DNA from: Agroathelia rolfsii
Taxonomy: Eukaryota > Basidiomycota > Agaricomycetes > Amylocorticiales > Amylocorticiaceae
Assembly (NCBI GenBank): GCA_018343915.1
Contig: JABRWF010000001.1
Span: 744,001 to 808,000 of the forward strand
DNA length: 64,000 bases
Direction of reading: 5' to 3'
Part shown: positions 45,565 to 56,692 of the stretch, one piece after another
How the letters are laid out: each line of letters starts with the position of its first letter
Position numbering within the stretch: position 1 is the stretch's first letter
The notes under the pieces: model-generated
Seen by the model: only the letters and a program-made list of their open reading frames with translations
The model's database searches: none
What the model was told of the DNA's origin: nothing
Translations under genes and position numbers: made by a program

Positions 45565-46793
45565 TGTCAAGGGTACACTCCTTGACTTCGTGATGTTGGG
45601 CGTAGGGTGCCTACTTATGCACTAAATCAAACAATATACTCTCAACACTAAATACTTGAAGTACCTATGCACAAGTGTTCCTACAGATAACAAAACCTTG
45701 AATTTATTAAAGGTTTGTCTGAGTACTTTCTTATCTTATGCATAATTGATGCTCTTATGGTATTTCACACACATGTGTTCTTGAGGGGATTCGCACCACC
45801 TCCTAATAAAGGATAAAGAGAGAGAGGGAGGAGAGGGGCTAGGATGAAGGGCCTAGGCCTAAGAGTAATACCCTGAAGGCAAAGTTTGTTAGCAATCTAT
45901 TTTAAGTGAATACAACCTGGGGTTTACTTGCCTAAAGGTGAAGAGGTCGAAGCTGAGCTCTTCAGGACAAGTTACATGCACTATTTATACTGATATGAAA
46001 TGGTCCGTGCACAGCATGGATAGTTTGTATGCAGAGGGAAGCATAAAATGTGGCAATGCAGGGGAAGAACTTTTACCCTAACTCCACCTGCCATGGGTCA
46101 CTCATGACTCAAACCAACCAAACACATCTAGCCTGGGAAGGCTAGGCAAAGGGGGGGGGTACTACTGATATCTTTAATCTCCCCCAGTAGGGAGGTGCAA
46201 CTCATGTTTAAAGACCTAGAGGCAAGGTCTCCCACTGTTTCATGAAGGCTTCCATGCAACATATAATCACTGGTATTCTTTAAAGTCCCTTTACCAGATG
46301 GGACATGCTGTCTTGGACTAGACACAATTCTTTATACTCCCTGATCCTAGGAGTCCATGTTCACACATCATGGTGACACATGCTTTCACTCAGTATTATA
46401 CTCCCTTAGAGCATAGAGTCACAGCATATCCCCTTAACCTTGGGGTCTAGGTATAACAAGTCAAAGATGATGATGGGGGGGGGGGGTAAAACATACAAGA
46501 GAGAGAGTGGGAGATAAGAACTTTCAGGTGTGAGTGAGAATAACTCAGAGGGCAAAAGGTGGTCAAGCTGGATTGCAAAGGCCCCAAGTGTTATTTTGTC
46601 GAGCCAGCCAGCCAGCCAAAATCAATATAAAAAGCAAGATATTATTCTGCTTGTTATTGTACTTGGTCATGGTATGCCGACAAACAGATGCGGTACAAAC
46701 TACAATGCGCGGCTACTCTAAATACTATGTCACGCTACGCGTGACTGTGACTATGTCACACATGCTCCATAGCTATGGATTGCTATTCCAACA

Positions 46794-47894
46794 CACCCCC
46801 TCAATCCTTGCCTTCAACCCAAATAAAATCCCCTAAATAAGAAAGAGACTATGTAGGTAGTGGTGTAGGTAGAGGTATAGGTAGTGAATAAAGATGGAGA
46901 TGAAAAGAGTAAAAAAATTTGCATTGAGAATGAAAGTGAAAATTGTGCAGTAGCGGTCGCATGCACATCCCGGTCCTTTCAATTGATGGTCTAGGCCAGG
47001 TAATACCCCCTGGTTGTCCAGGGTATTATGGATAAGGTGGACAAGTGCCGTGCATGGCGAGTCCGGGGCTTCGTGATGATGAGCAAAGGGAACATGACGA
47101 TGGAATGGCCGTCGTCGTCATGTTTATGTACACCTCCCTGGTTTGACCTTGCTTGTTCTGGGCATTCGTGCCACTTGACGGCGAATTTGTGTGCTGGTTT
47201 GCGCTTGTGCGGTGAGCCGGCTTTTGACTTGGGTGACGGCGGTAGACGTGTTTGCCGCTGTCAGGTGTGCACGTTTAGTAGATGGTGTAATGTTGATGCT
47301 CGTGCAGAGCCCTTGAGTGAATTTGGGAGCCATTGGGCCTCCCTTCGGCATGATGGCTGGCGTGCGAGTGTTGTGGATGCGGATGATTGCGCGTCCGTGT
47401 TTTTGTGCGGTCGATGAGCTGACGAGCTAGCCAGGCTCGTCCTGCGTGCTCTTGGTATGCTGCGCTAGCTCATATATGGCTGTGCGCGTACTCGGTGTGC
47501 GGTTGACATCCTCCGGTGAATTCCCTGTTACCTGTGCTTCTGCCCAAATGGTGTGTGAAACCAGTTGCTAGCATATGCCAGCAATTTCCAATGACTCATG
47601 GTTATGACGGTTGCCTGTCGCTCTCTTCTGAAGCCCTGTTATCCGCCGGCAGCCTAGTGCTGCCTGGTTCAAGCACGTTAATTGGGGAGCTGGGCGGTGG
47701 CTTGACTCCGGTGTTTTAGATGTTTATTCCGGCACGGTGTGTTGACCTTCATGCACGTGAAGCTCCCCAGGAGCTGAGATTGTTGAGGGGGCTAGAGTAA
47801 GATACATCGCGGCTCACTGCCTGGTCAGACGGCCATTTGTCTATTAAGTGACCAGGAGAATGCAATTTTACGTGCTGCTACACGGATCTGTTTG
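46794..47894. other. Internal region of C, GC-rich, no known coding
   Basis: About 47030-47800 is clearly GC-richer than its surroundings. The longest frames (129 aa plus strand from 47028; 75 aa minus strand) show no motif I recognise. It may be captured host DNA. Confidence 0.4.
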
Positions 47895-47985
47895 TGTTAT
47901 TTTGTCAAGCAAGCCAGCCAGCCAAAATCAATATAAAAAGCAAGATATTATTCTGCTTGTCATTGTACTTAGTCACGGTACGCTG

Positions 47986-48030
47986 ACAAACAGATACGGT
48001 ACAAACTACAATGCGCGGCTACTCTAAATA
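47986..48030 (-). promoter_or_regulatory. C LTR TATA-like box and predicted start
   Basis: On the minus strand TATTTAGA begins at 48030, 35 bp before ATCTGTTTGT (47995 downwards). The latter is complementary to ACAAACAGAT, which spans the last base of the 5' LTR and the first nine bases after it (47886-47895). Confidence 0.45.
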
Positions 48031-48795
48031 CTATGTCACGCTACACGTGACTGTGACTATGTTATACATGCTCCATAGCTACGGATTGCTATTCCAACAC
48101 CAAGGGCAGGCCTCTATATACTGTTTACAAGTACTCTAAGAATAGTCCTTAACTCCATATCAAGGGAAATAGAAGAAAGGAAAGAGAAAGGATCAGAGGA
48201 GTTAGAACAGAAGTACAGTATGGGAAAGATCAATGATAGAAGAAGCATCAAAGATGGGAGAAGCAAATCAATGATGTACATCAGAAGATCAGGAAGCAAA
48301 CCCAAATGAAGTACAGTACTATATGAACAAAGCAGCAATAAACCAAAAATAAAGAAATAAAGCCTATACACTCAAATCAAAAGATATAAATTCAAGAAAA
48401 ATAGTAGAAAATATAGAAAAATTAGGAGAACAGGATAGGCCACAAGATCAACTCATGACACCACCGGGCATCCATGTGGAGATCCATTTCTGGACTGATA
48501 CTGGTAATCATTAGGAATTGTTCAGGGAAGGAAGGCTGTGTTCCTAGGCTTTGCATGGTGATGAAATAGAAGTACGTACAGCCCCAAGATTACTCCTGTG
48601 ATGTGCGGCTTGGAACATGTGAGGGCCAATCACATGACCACTGCACTGCCCACAGTCCACGCCCTTAAAGGGTAATTTTTATAAGGAAAAGGGTAGAGAA
48701 GGGAAAGAAAATGTAATAGTGATTTAAGTAATAGTCCAAATAATACAAGAGATAGTCCGAAAAATTGGCAAAAATTGCCTTCTTATGACAAGCTT

Positions 48796-50021
48796 GGGGT
48801 CAAGTAGTACTACATCCTGGTTATTGTTGGCATCAGAAACCTGAAGATCTAGGCGTTGAGACAATGCATCAGCCTTGCCATTCTCAGCACCTTTCTGGTA
48901 ATGAATGTGGAAATTAAAATCTGCCAGAAAGAGGGACCTATCAAGGCTTGCACACTTGATGTAACCAACTAACATTAACCCTCTCAAAGGTACAAGGGAT
49001 GGGTTGTAAGACCCCTTTTTGCAACATGTTACTGGGTTAGTCTAATTACAGACATGCATGTGCTCCTGTTGCTATCCTTTGTAATAGTGTTGTTTGAACT
49101 CCTACTTTATTAGGGTTGCGGTCAGTACTCTAGCACTAGGCTTCTTGGATGCTTCCTTCATATCAAATAGGTTTTCTAACAACTTCTTACTTGGAGTAGG
49201 TGGCTTAGCCCTCTGTGCTCTACATACATCTGAGAGGTCTTGTTACTACCTCTACCTGAATGAACAGGATTTGTATCACATGCAATGCCTCCTTATATTG
49301 AGGTCTTATAAATTGAACTGCCCTCTGGTACTAGGGCTTATATATGCTTACTTAGATACCATTTAGGCCTTACACTAAATAGAGGAGAGGGGGAGAGAGT
49401 AGGGTGTGGGCTAGGATTAACAAGCCTGAAGGCGAGAGGATATATTAGTTTTATGTAAGGAAATACAAAATAGGGGTGCCCTTACCTGAAGGTGAGAAGG
49501 TCGAAGCTAAGGTTCAGGTAAGGGCTACATGCTTGTATTTATACATAAATGAAAGGGCCCATGTGCAGCCTTGTTGGTCTGTGCACAACCAGGGTTTGTA
49601 AGCAGGAACGTATCAAATGCAGGGGCAGTGCTTTGTGCCTAAGTCCAATGAGCAACTGATCAGAATAATAAGTCTAGTACTCCTTAGTAATCGCACAGTG
49701 ATTGGAACGACCCTGGTTCCTAAGTCTAGAACTTTTGATGAAAAAGAATGGTCTAGACTCCGCCTTCCTAATATACTCTTGTCACAAGCACTCCTGTCAC
49801 GTGGGGCTAACATAGCCAGTCACATGCGTGTCAAGACATCACCTGCAAGGTATTTTGTCTATATCTTAATGAAGAAAAATCGTAAAAATATAGTAAAAAT
49901 ATGTACATGCTTGTAAGAAAAAGGTGAAAAATATCCAACTCATAACAGGACCAACAAGCTTGACAGCGGGTGAGGTTACAAGCAGTAGTCCAGTACTCCA
50001 GGTTCTTATAGTCTGTCTAGA
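48796..50021 (-). pseudogene. E5 pol, RNase H part, split by an A solo LTR
   Basis: 48796-48938 and 49948-50021 encode the RNase H region of A pol on the minus strand (SLFLADFNFHIHYQKGAENGKADALS; the following tract near TDHKNLEYW is decayed). The A solo LTR at 48939-49947 separates them. Confidence 0.85.
48939..49947 (-). mobile_element. Family A solo LTR in E5, TSD GGACC
   Basis: 1009 bp from TATCAAGGCTTGC (TG changed to TA) to ACTCATAACA, flanked by GGACC at 48934-48938 and 49948-49952. Confidence 0.94.
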
Positions 50022-50440
50022 TGTCATGAGATGGAATTTTTGCGAATTTTTCGGTCTATTTCTTGTATTATTTGGACTATTATTTAATTAGTTATCATAT
50101 TTTCTTTTACCTTTTTTTATGAAAATTACCCTTTAAAGGGCGTGGACTGTGGGCAGTGTAGCGGTCATGTGATTGGCCCTCACGTGTTCCAAGCCGCACG
50201 TCACAGGAGTAATCTCGGAGCTGTGCGAACTTTATCTTCACCATCGCGCATGGCTTAGGAACACAGCCTTCCTTCCCTGAACGATTCCTAACAGTTACCG
50301 GTACTGGTCCGGAAACGGATCTCCACACGGATGCCCGGTGGAGTTAGGTCAAAAGTTCTTCCCCTGCATTGCCACCCTTACACTTCTATTTCCCTCTGCG
50401 CACAGACCATCCAAGCTGCGCACGGACCCTTCAATAGTAG

Positions 50441-50498
50441 TATAAATAGAGCATGTAACTTGTCCTGAAGAGCTCAGCTTCGACCTCTTCGCCTTCAG
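50441..50498 (+). promoter_or_regulatory. Family F promoter, 11-mer and 23-nt exon 1
   Basis: TATAAATA at 50441 is 35 bp before AGCTTCGACCT (50476-50486), the same 11-mer as family A. CAG|GCAAGT follows after 23 nt. No F internal region is available to test priming. Confidence 0.55.
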
Positions 50499-50556
50499 GC
50501 AAGTAAAGGATTTGTATTCCATAAGTTTGATTACTAAATAACATCTTCGCCTTCAG
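50499..50556 (+). other. Candidate 58-bp mini-intron in family F LTR
   Basis: GCAAGTAAAGG at the left edge, TACTAAA at 50532-50538 and CTTCGCCTTCAG|G at the right. The pre-donor CTTCGCCTTCAG is repeated exactly at the end. Confidence 0.48.
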
Positions 50557-50589
50557 GGTATACCTTCAGGCCTAGGCCTTCCGTCCTAG

Positions 50590-50624
<35 letters not shown>
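50590..50624. repeat. CT microsatellite in F LTR
   Basis: TC units with a few interruptions, at the place where A and other F copies carry GA runs. Confidence 0.9.
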
Positions 50625-50625
<1 letters not shown>

Positions 50626-50863
50626 ACTTGTGGGTGGTGTAAATCCCCCAAACGTGTGCGTGTGAATAAGAGCCCGATTGCGTAAGAGATAAGAAAGTAC
50701 CCGGCGTACCCTCAATAGACACAGGGATTGCGCGTCTGTGGGAACACTCTTACGTAGGTACTTTGATATTTTAGTGTTGGGGTGTGTATTGTTTGATTAC
50801 GCGCACAAGTAGGCTCTCCACGCCCAACGTCGTATAGTCAAGGAGTATACCCTTGACACTAGA

Positions 50864-52598
50864 TCTCAAATGGTTTGGGTAGACCTTGGAGTAGATGACG
50901 CCAGTGGTCTAGAGCGCAAATGACTCCCAGCATTTCCTTGTCCTAGATATTATAATTCCTTTTAGCATCATTCATGGACTATGAGAGGAAGGTGATTGGG
51001 TGCCAGGCACTAGATTTGTCCCTTTAGCTGAGAACTGCACCTGTAGTGTAGGAAGAGGCGTCTGTTTCAACCCAGGTTAAGGCTTTCTGATTGTAGGATT
51101 GCAGAATAGGGGCAGTGCTAAAAGCTTGCTTGAGTGTTTCAAAACTCTCCTGTTCTTCTGTGCTCCACATCTAATCCACCTTGCCTATGAGTCAATCCAG
51201 GGGCTTGCAGATTTTTCTGAAATCACAAATGAAACGCCTATAGTAATTGGCTAGGCCATGGAACTTGCGGACTTCCTTGACGTTCTTGGGAGTTGGCCAG
51301 TCTAAGATGGGTTTAACCTTCTTAGGATCCATACAAACTTGTTGGTATGCCACAATAAATCCCAGAATATTGACCTTGGGCTTTTCTACCTCAAACTTGT
51401 CTAGGTTGCCATAAAGATTATGCTCCCTTAAGATAGAAAGGACCTCCCTGGTAACTTCTCATAGCTTTTCTTTGGTTTCTGCTTCAATGATGACATTGTC
51501 AATATAGACTCGAACAAAGCCTAACTGAACCAATTATAGTAGGATGTCGTCCATAAGTGCTTGCATTGAAGAGGGAGCATTACATAAACCAAAAGGCATA
51601 ACCAAGGGTTCGAATAAACCGTGAGAAGTAATGAAAGCCACTTTATGCTCGTCTCCTTCCCTAATACAAATGTTGTTGAATCTAGCTTGTAGGTCAATTT
51701 TAGTAAACCAGTGGAATTTAGTCATGTGTTCAACAATTTTGGAAATCAGGGGGAGAGGATATGCATTCTTAACAGTTTGCTCATTGAGGGCCTGGTAATC
51801 CTGGACTGGATGCAGCTTCCCATTTTTCTTAGGAACAAAGAACATTGGCGCAGCGAATTTACTTTCAGATTTGCAAATATAACCCTTAGCTAGGTTGCCA
51901 TCAATCTATTCATTGAGTGCATCAGTTTTGTTGCTACTAAGGGGGTATACACACCCTTGTTTAAGCTTGGTTTCATTAAGCAACTCAATTTTATGGTCTG
52001 ATAATTTGTGACTAGGTAGTCTACTTGCTTCTTCTTTGGAGAAAATATTAGCAAAGTCTTCATAACCTGATGGCATGGTTATGGTGGCTTGTACAGATTC
52101 CTTTTTGGGTAAAAAGGTAACTTCTGCAGATTTCCAATCAATCACAGGGTTTTCCAGGCATAGCCAATCAATACCAAGAATAATGTCTTCTTGCCTAATA
52201 TCCACAATGCATAATGGTAAGTACTTTCTTTCAGATCCAATCATGGTGTCGAGGATGGCAACGGATTCTATTTTCCCAATCTGATTTGTGGAGTTGTCTA
52301 TATTATACAAAGGGATAGAACGAGGTAATTTTTTTGTGGGGATTTTATGTTTTTCTACATATCAATAGTTTACAAAAGAAGATGAAGCACCAGAATCAAT
52401 CATAGCAAATGTAGAGAAATTTCTAAAGGGTCCATGGAACATAATGGGGACCTTGAGGTGCTATCCATTTGCACCAGCAAGGGAAAAATAAGAAGAAGAG
52501 GAAATGGAAATAGTATTACAAGAAGAAAGGGAAGAAAAACAATTTTGAACATATTGGTCAGTCTGAATAGCCCTTTCAGCTGACCCTAAGAAAAACCT
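50864..52598 (-). pseudogene. E5 pol, protease and RT part
   Basis: The minus-one site reads A-GGT-TTT (52592-52598) because gag ATG GGT is mutated to ATA GGT. Protease IDSGASSSF lies near 52395. RT starts MFFVPKKNGKL near 51845 and includes FTKIDL and MPFGLCNAPSSMQ; the YxDD region near 51500 reads YIDNVII, with Asn for the second Asp. RNase H begins near 51050. Multiple stops, again mostly transition-type. Confidence 0.88.
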
Positions 52599-52654
52599 AT
52601 CTGATCTTTTTGGGCAGCAATGACAGCTGCCTATTCCTCCATAATTTGCATTAC
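52586..52654 (-). pseudogene. E5 gag, extreme C-terminus
   Basis: The last codons of gag up to TAG 52586-52588; the rest resumes at 63673 after the A solo LTR insertion. Confidence 0.8.
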
Positions 52655-53158
52655 TATCAAGGCTTGCATGCTTGATGTAACTAACAAACGTAAACCCTCT
52701 GTAAGGTACAAGGGATGGGTTATAAGACCCCTTTTACTACGTATTGCTAGGTTGGTCTTTAAAACAGACACACACGTGCTCCTGTTGCTATCCTTTGTAA
52801 TAGTACTAGTTAACGCCTACTTTGTTAGGGTTGCAATTGGTACTTTAGCACTAGGCTTCCCATGTGCTTCCTTTATGTCAAATAGGCTTTATCTAGTTTC
52901 TTACTTGGAGTAGGCGGCTTAGCCCACCATGCTCTATATATATCTGAGAGGACTTGTTACTGCCTCTACCTGAATGAACAGGATTTTGTAATCATGTGCA
53001 GTGCCTCTTTGTATTGAGGACTTAAGGTCTTACACCCTCTGATACTAGGGTTTGTATATGCTACTTAGATGCCGTTGAGGCCTTATACTAAATAGGGAAG
53101 GGGAGAGAGAGAGAATGAGGGTGTGGGCTAGGGCAAACAAGCCTGAAGGCAAGATATA

Positions 53159-54779
53159 CACTGAGTGACAAAACCATCTCAATGTTTGCATTTTTTACAA
53201 TTTTTGATCTATATCTCCAGAAATAAAATACTTAAAATTATACTAAAAATACTCCTATCAAGTATACCATATCTGCTTTAAATTGAGCCCTAGGTCATGT
53301 GATTTGGTCAATAAACCATAGAGTTATGTATTATTCTTTCAAGGGGTATCATTGAGACAGTTTTGTTGCTAACATTTTCAAAATACAAATTTTATTAAAT
53401 TTAGTATCTAGTATATCCTCCTTTTGCTTTTATCACCTCTGCCACCCTTCTAGGCATACTCTCAATCAACTTTTGACAAACAGATACTGGAATAGCATCC
53501 CACTCCTTCTCTATCCTCTCCCAAAGCCCAGTAAGTAATGATGTAGGCTCATCATAGTCTGCCAGCTTTCTTTTGAGGTGATCCCATAGATGCTCAATAG
53601 GATTGAGGTCTGGGGAGTTAGCAGGCCACTCCATAACTTCCAATTCATGGTTTTCAAACTATTTCATGGCTAGTTTGCTCTTATGTTTAGGGTTATTATC
53701 CTGCTAAAATATAGTATTATTAGTATTTTTACCCCATAACTCCATACTATCCTGGAGTTCATCCTCTAAAATAGACACATAGACTTCTGAGTCCATTTTC
53801 CCAATAATCCTGGTTGTATATCCAGCCCCATCCCATCCAAAACATCTCCACAATATAATGTTTCCACCACCAAACTTTTGTGTTCCCTGAACTAACCTAT
53901 CACTAAGCCCTTCTCCCTTCTTTTTCCACACCCATTTCCTTCCATCAGACCCAATCCTATTGATCTTAGTCTCATCAGACCAGATCACCCTCTTCCAGTC
54001 CTCCAGAGTCCAGTGCTGGTGCTCAAGAGCAAAGTTTAATCTAGCCCTTTTATGATGAGGCTTAAGATTAGAACTTTTTTTCTTGGTTACAGCCTTTAAA
54101 CCCTGCTCCCTTAGTCTCCTACACATGGTTTGGGTAGACACAGACTCCCCAAGTGTGTTTTTAAGGGCTTTAGTCATATCCATAGCAGTATTAGCCTGAC
54201 CAGAGCTAATAAGACGGATGGAATGGCATATAGCAGTAGAGGAAAGCTTAGAGGGACAGCCTCCTAAGCTTTTAGAAAGGTAGGGACAGTGTTTAGAACA
54301 TATTCTGCTAACAGAAGAATGGGATACACTAGTAGCTTTAGCAATATCCCTAGCAAAATGATGTTTATTAAGCAAGCAGATAACATCAAGGACTTGTTAA
54401 TTGGATAAAGGTTTCATAGTAGTATAGAGATGATGGTGGTAGCAGTTTAAGAGTTGTTTGTGTTTATTTGTATTAAATAGGGGGTATTTAAATGTGTGGT
54501 GGCACTGCTTACATAATTAGTATAGTATAACTTGTGTTTTACTATAAAAAGTATATTTCAATTAAGTGGCAACAAAACTGTCTCAATGATACCCCTTGAA
54601 AGAATAATACATAACTCTATGGTTTATTGACCAAATCACATGACCTAGGGCTCAATTTAAAGCAGATATGGTATACTTAATAGGAGTATTTTTAGTATAA
54701 TTTTAAGTATTTTATTTCTGGAGATATAGATCAAAAATTGTAAAAAATGCAAACATTGAGATGGTTTTGTCACTCAGTG
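53159..54779 (-). mobile_element. Tc1/mariner transposon, copy 2
   Basis: 1621 bp, CACTGAGTGAC to GTCACTCAGTG, flanked by TA at 53157-53158 and 54780-54781. Inverted repeats of 211 bp lie at 53159-53369 and 54569-54779. It is very similar to copy 1. Confidence 0.95.
53401..54417 (-). pseudogene. Tc1 transposase, copy 2, three nonsense codons
   Basis: Same gene as 1497-2513, starting at ATG 54417. Stops replace Gln at codon 7 (CAA to TAA, near 54399), Gln in the FQQD motif (CAG to TAG, near 53704) and Trp after AMK (TGG to TAG, near 53660). IWSDETKIN and SPDLNPIEHLWD are kept, and the second catalytic Asp (QDN) is also kept. The next Asp is Asn (NNP for NDP). All changes are transitions. Confidence 0.93.
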
Positions 54780-55673
54780 TATATTAGTATTTTTATATAA
54801 GTATACAAATGGGGGGGTGCCCTTACCTAAAGGCGAGAAGGTTGAAGTTAAGGTTTAGGTAAGGGCTACAGGTTTGTATTTATACATAAAATGAAGGGCC
54901 CGTATGCAGCCTTGATGGTCTATGCGCAGTAGGGTTCATAAGCGGAAATAACTAGAATGCAGGGGCAGTGTCAAGAGCTGCCTTTGCAGCTAGCTCGGGC
55001 AATGCGGCGATGCCCCTGGAGTGCTAACTGCTACAGCTGCTCACTGCTGGATGGCAGCCCTGTGGGTTTGTGGAGTTGCCTCTTCAATATCTCGGAGCCT
55101 GCGGCAATACGGGTGGCGCGGCAAGCAGTTAGATGTACGGCAGGTTGAGCGGGAGGTCCGGCAAGATTAGGCATAGAGCGAGAGATGTCAAGCCAGAGAG
55201 AAGAAGCTAGACGAGATGCTCGAGGATGCTCGAGTCCATAGGTTGACCGCTGGCTATGCAGTGGGTGTAGGGCTTGTTTAGGGCCAAACACACTTAATTT
55301 TCCGACTACTGTATCTACTACATCAGGTACAGTACATATATACGAAGTACAGTAGTCAAGAAAATGATAAATAAAGAAATGCATGAAAACAATAAGAACA
55401 ATAGGTAATAGCATGCGCCGCGCACTCTGGTAGTTGTGCCACGCTGTGCACGAAGGCGGGGGTGCGTTCCTTCGGAACCATCGGCGGTCTGATCGTTGAT
55501 CAGAGCGCAATCAAGGTGGGGAACCAAGCACAATCTTCCCAGATAGGAAGGATCCACTGGTGCGGGCACATGGCGACTCGAGGAATGTGGTCGAGAAGGC
55601 CAGTCGGCATGTGGGACGCTCTGATGGACAGAAGCGCATCGATGATGGGAAGGAAGCACGGGAAGGCGCTGTG

Positions 55674-56678
55674 TGTCAAGGCTTGCGCACTTGACTAATC
55701 CAACAAGCACAACCTTCTGTAAGGTACGAAGGCGGGCCGTAAGGCCGGGTTTTATGTGCGTTACTTGGTTGGATGTACTTCAGGGACCCACGTGCTCCCG
55801 TTGCTGCTCTTCGTAATAGTCCACTTAATGCACTACTTTGCTAGGCTAGTGATCGGTACTCTAGACAAAAGTCTTCCCGTGTACTTCGCTTTGCATCAAA
55901 TAGTTTATTAGATGGTTCTTACTCGAGACAGGCGGCTTAGCCCACCGTGGTCTACGTAATCCCTGCAAGGTCTTGTTACTGCCTTGACCAGACTGAACTG
56001 GATTTTATCACATGCAATGCCCCTTATGTATTGGGGACTTATGACTTATTCTGTCCTCTGATACTAGGACTATGTACGCTTATCTAGATGCCCTGGAGGC
56101 CTTATACTAAATAAGGGAAGTGAGGAGAGGGGAATGTGGGCTAGGGCGAACAAGCCTGAAGGCGAGATATATTAGTTTTATATATATAAGTATACAAACG
56201 GGGGGGGATGCCCTTACCTAAAGGCGAGAAGGTCGAAGCTAAGGTTCAGGTAAGGGCTACAGGTTTGTATTTATACATAAAATGAAGGGCCTGTGTGCAG
56301 CCTTGATGGTCCGTGCGCAGCAGGGTTCGTAAGCGGAAATGACTAGAATGCAGGGGCAGTGCTTTGTGCCTAAGTCCGATGAGCAACTGATCGGAGTGAT
56401 GAGTCTAGTACTCCTTAGTAATCGCACAGTGATCGGAACGTCCCTGGTTCCTGAGTCTAGACCTTTTGATGAAAAGGAATGATCTAGACTCCGCCTTCCT
56501 AATATACTCTTGTCACGAGCACTCCTGTCACGTGGAGCTAACACAGCCAGTCACATGCGCATCAAGATGTCGCCTGCAAGGTATTTCGTCCACAACTTCA
56601 TGAATAAAAATCGTAAAAATATAATAAAAATATGTACAGGTTCGTAGAGAAAATGCGAAAAATGTCCAACTCATAACA
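55674..56678 (-). repeat. E6 3' LTR
   Basis: TGTCAAGGCTTGCGC to ACTCATAACA; the same length as the right LTR and nearly identical. Confidence 0.95.
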
Positions 56679-56692
56679 TTACCCCCTTCTCA
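56679..56692 (-). promoter_or_regulatory. E6 polypurine tract
   Basis: Minus strand TGAGAAGGGGGTAA directly abuts the 3' LTR. Family relatives keep it at 6478, 33043 and 43935. It also encodes the last pol residues. Confidence 0.85.

Larger units (their letters stand above)
46589..48099 (-). mobile_element. C: 1.5-kb non-autonomous LTR element, TSD CCAAG
   Basis: Two 205-bp direct repeats (46589-46793 and 47895-48099), both running TGTTATTTTGTC to ATTCCAACA on the plus strand, flank 1101 bp. CCAAG flanks the whole at 46584-46588 and 48100-48104. Read on the minus strand, the element starts TGTTGGAATAGC and has TTGAGGGGGTG directly before the second LTR, a good polypurine tract. No gag or pol is recognisable, so it resembles TRIM-type elements mobilised in trans. 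The termini recall copia LTRs, but the superfamily is not proven. Confidence 0.85.
46089..48460. mobile_element. Family H solo LTR in F, TSD CCACC, holding C
   Basis: Starts TGCCATGGGTCACTC, ends CAACTCATGACA, flanked by CCACC at 46084-46088 and 48461-48465. 856 bp without the C element. Contains G runs near 46143 and 46471. Only one copy is seen, so its LTR nature rests on the TSD, TG...CA ends and size. Confidence 0.8.
45565..48790 (-). mobile_element. Family F solo LTR in E5 pol, TSD AGCTT, holding H and C
   Basis: Starts TGTCAAGGGTACACTCC, ends CCTTCTTATGACA, flanked by AGCTT at 45560-45564 and 48791-48795. Without the H insertion it is 849 bp. Confidence 0.95.
50022..50858 (+). mobile_element. 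Family F solo LTR in E5, TSD CTAGA
   Basis: 837 bp from TGTCATGAGATGG to TACCCTTGACA, flanked by CTAGA at 50017-50021 and 50859-50863. It is the best-preserved F copy. Confidence 0.95.

Noticed and set aside
46143..46152. G-runs in the H LTR as telomere-like or quadruplex-forming sequence
   Set aside because: Plain homopolymer tracts without a repeated telomeric unit; nothing supports a function.
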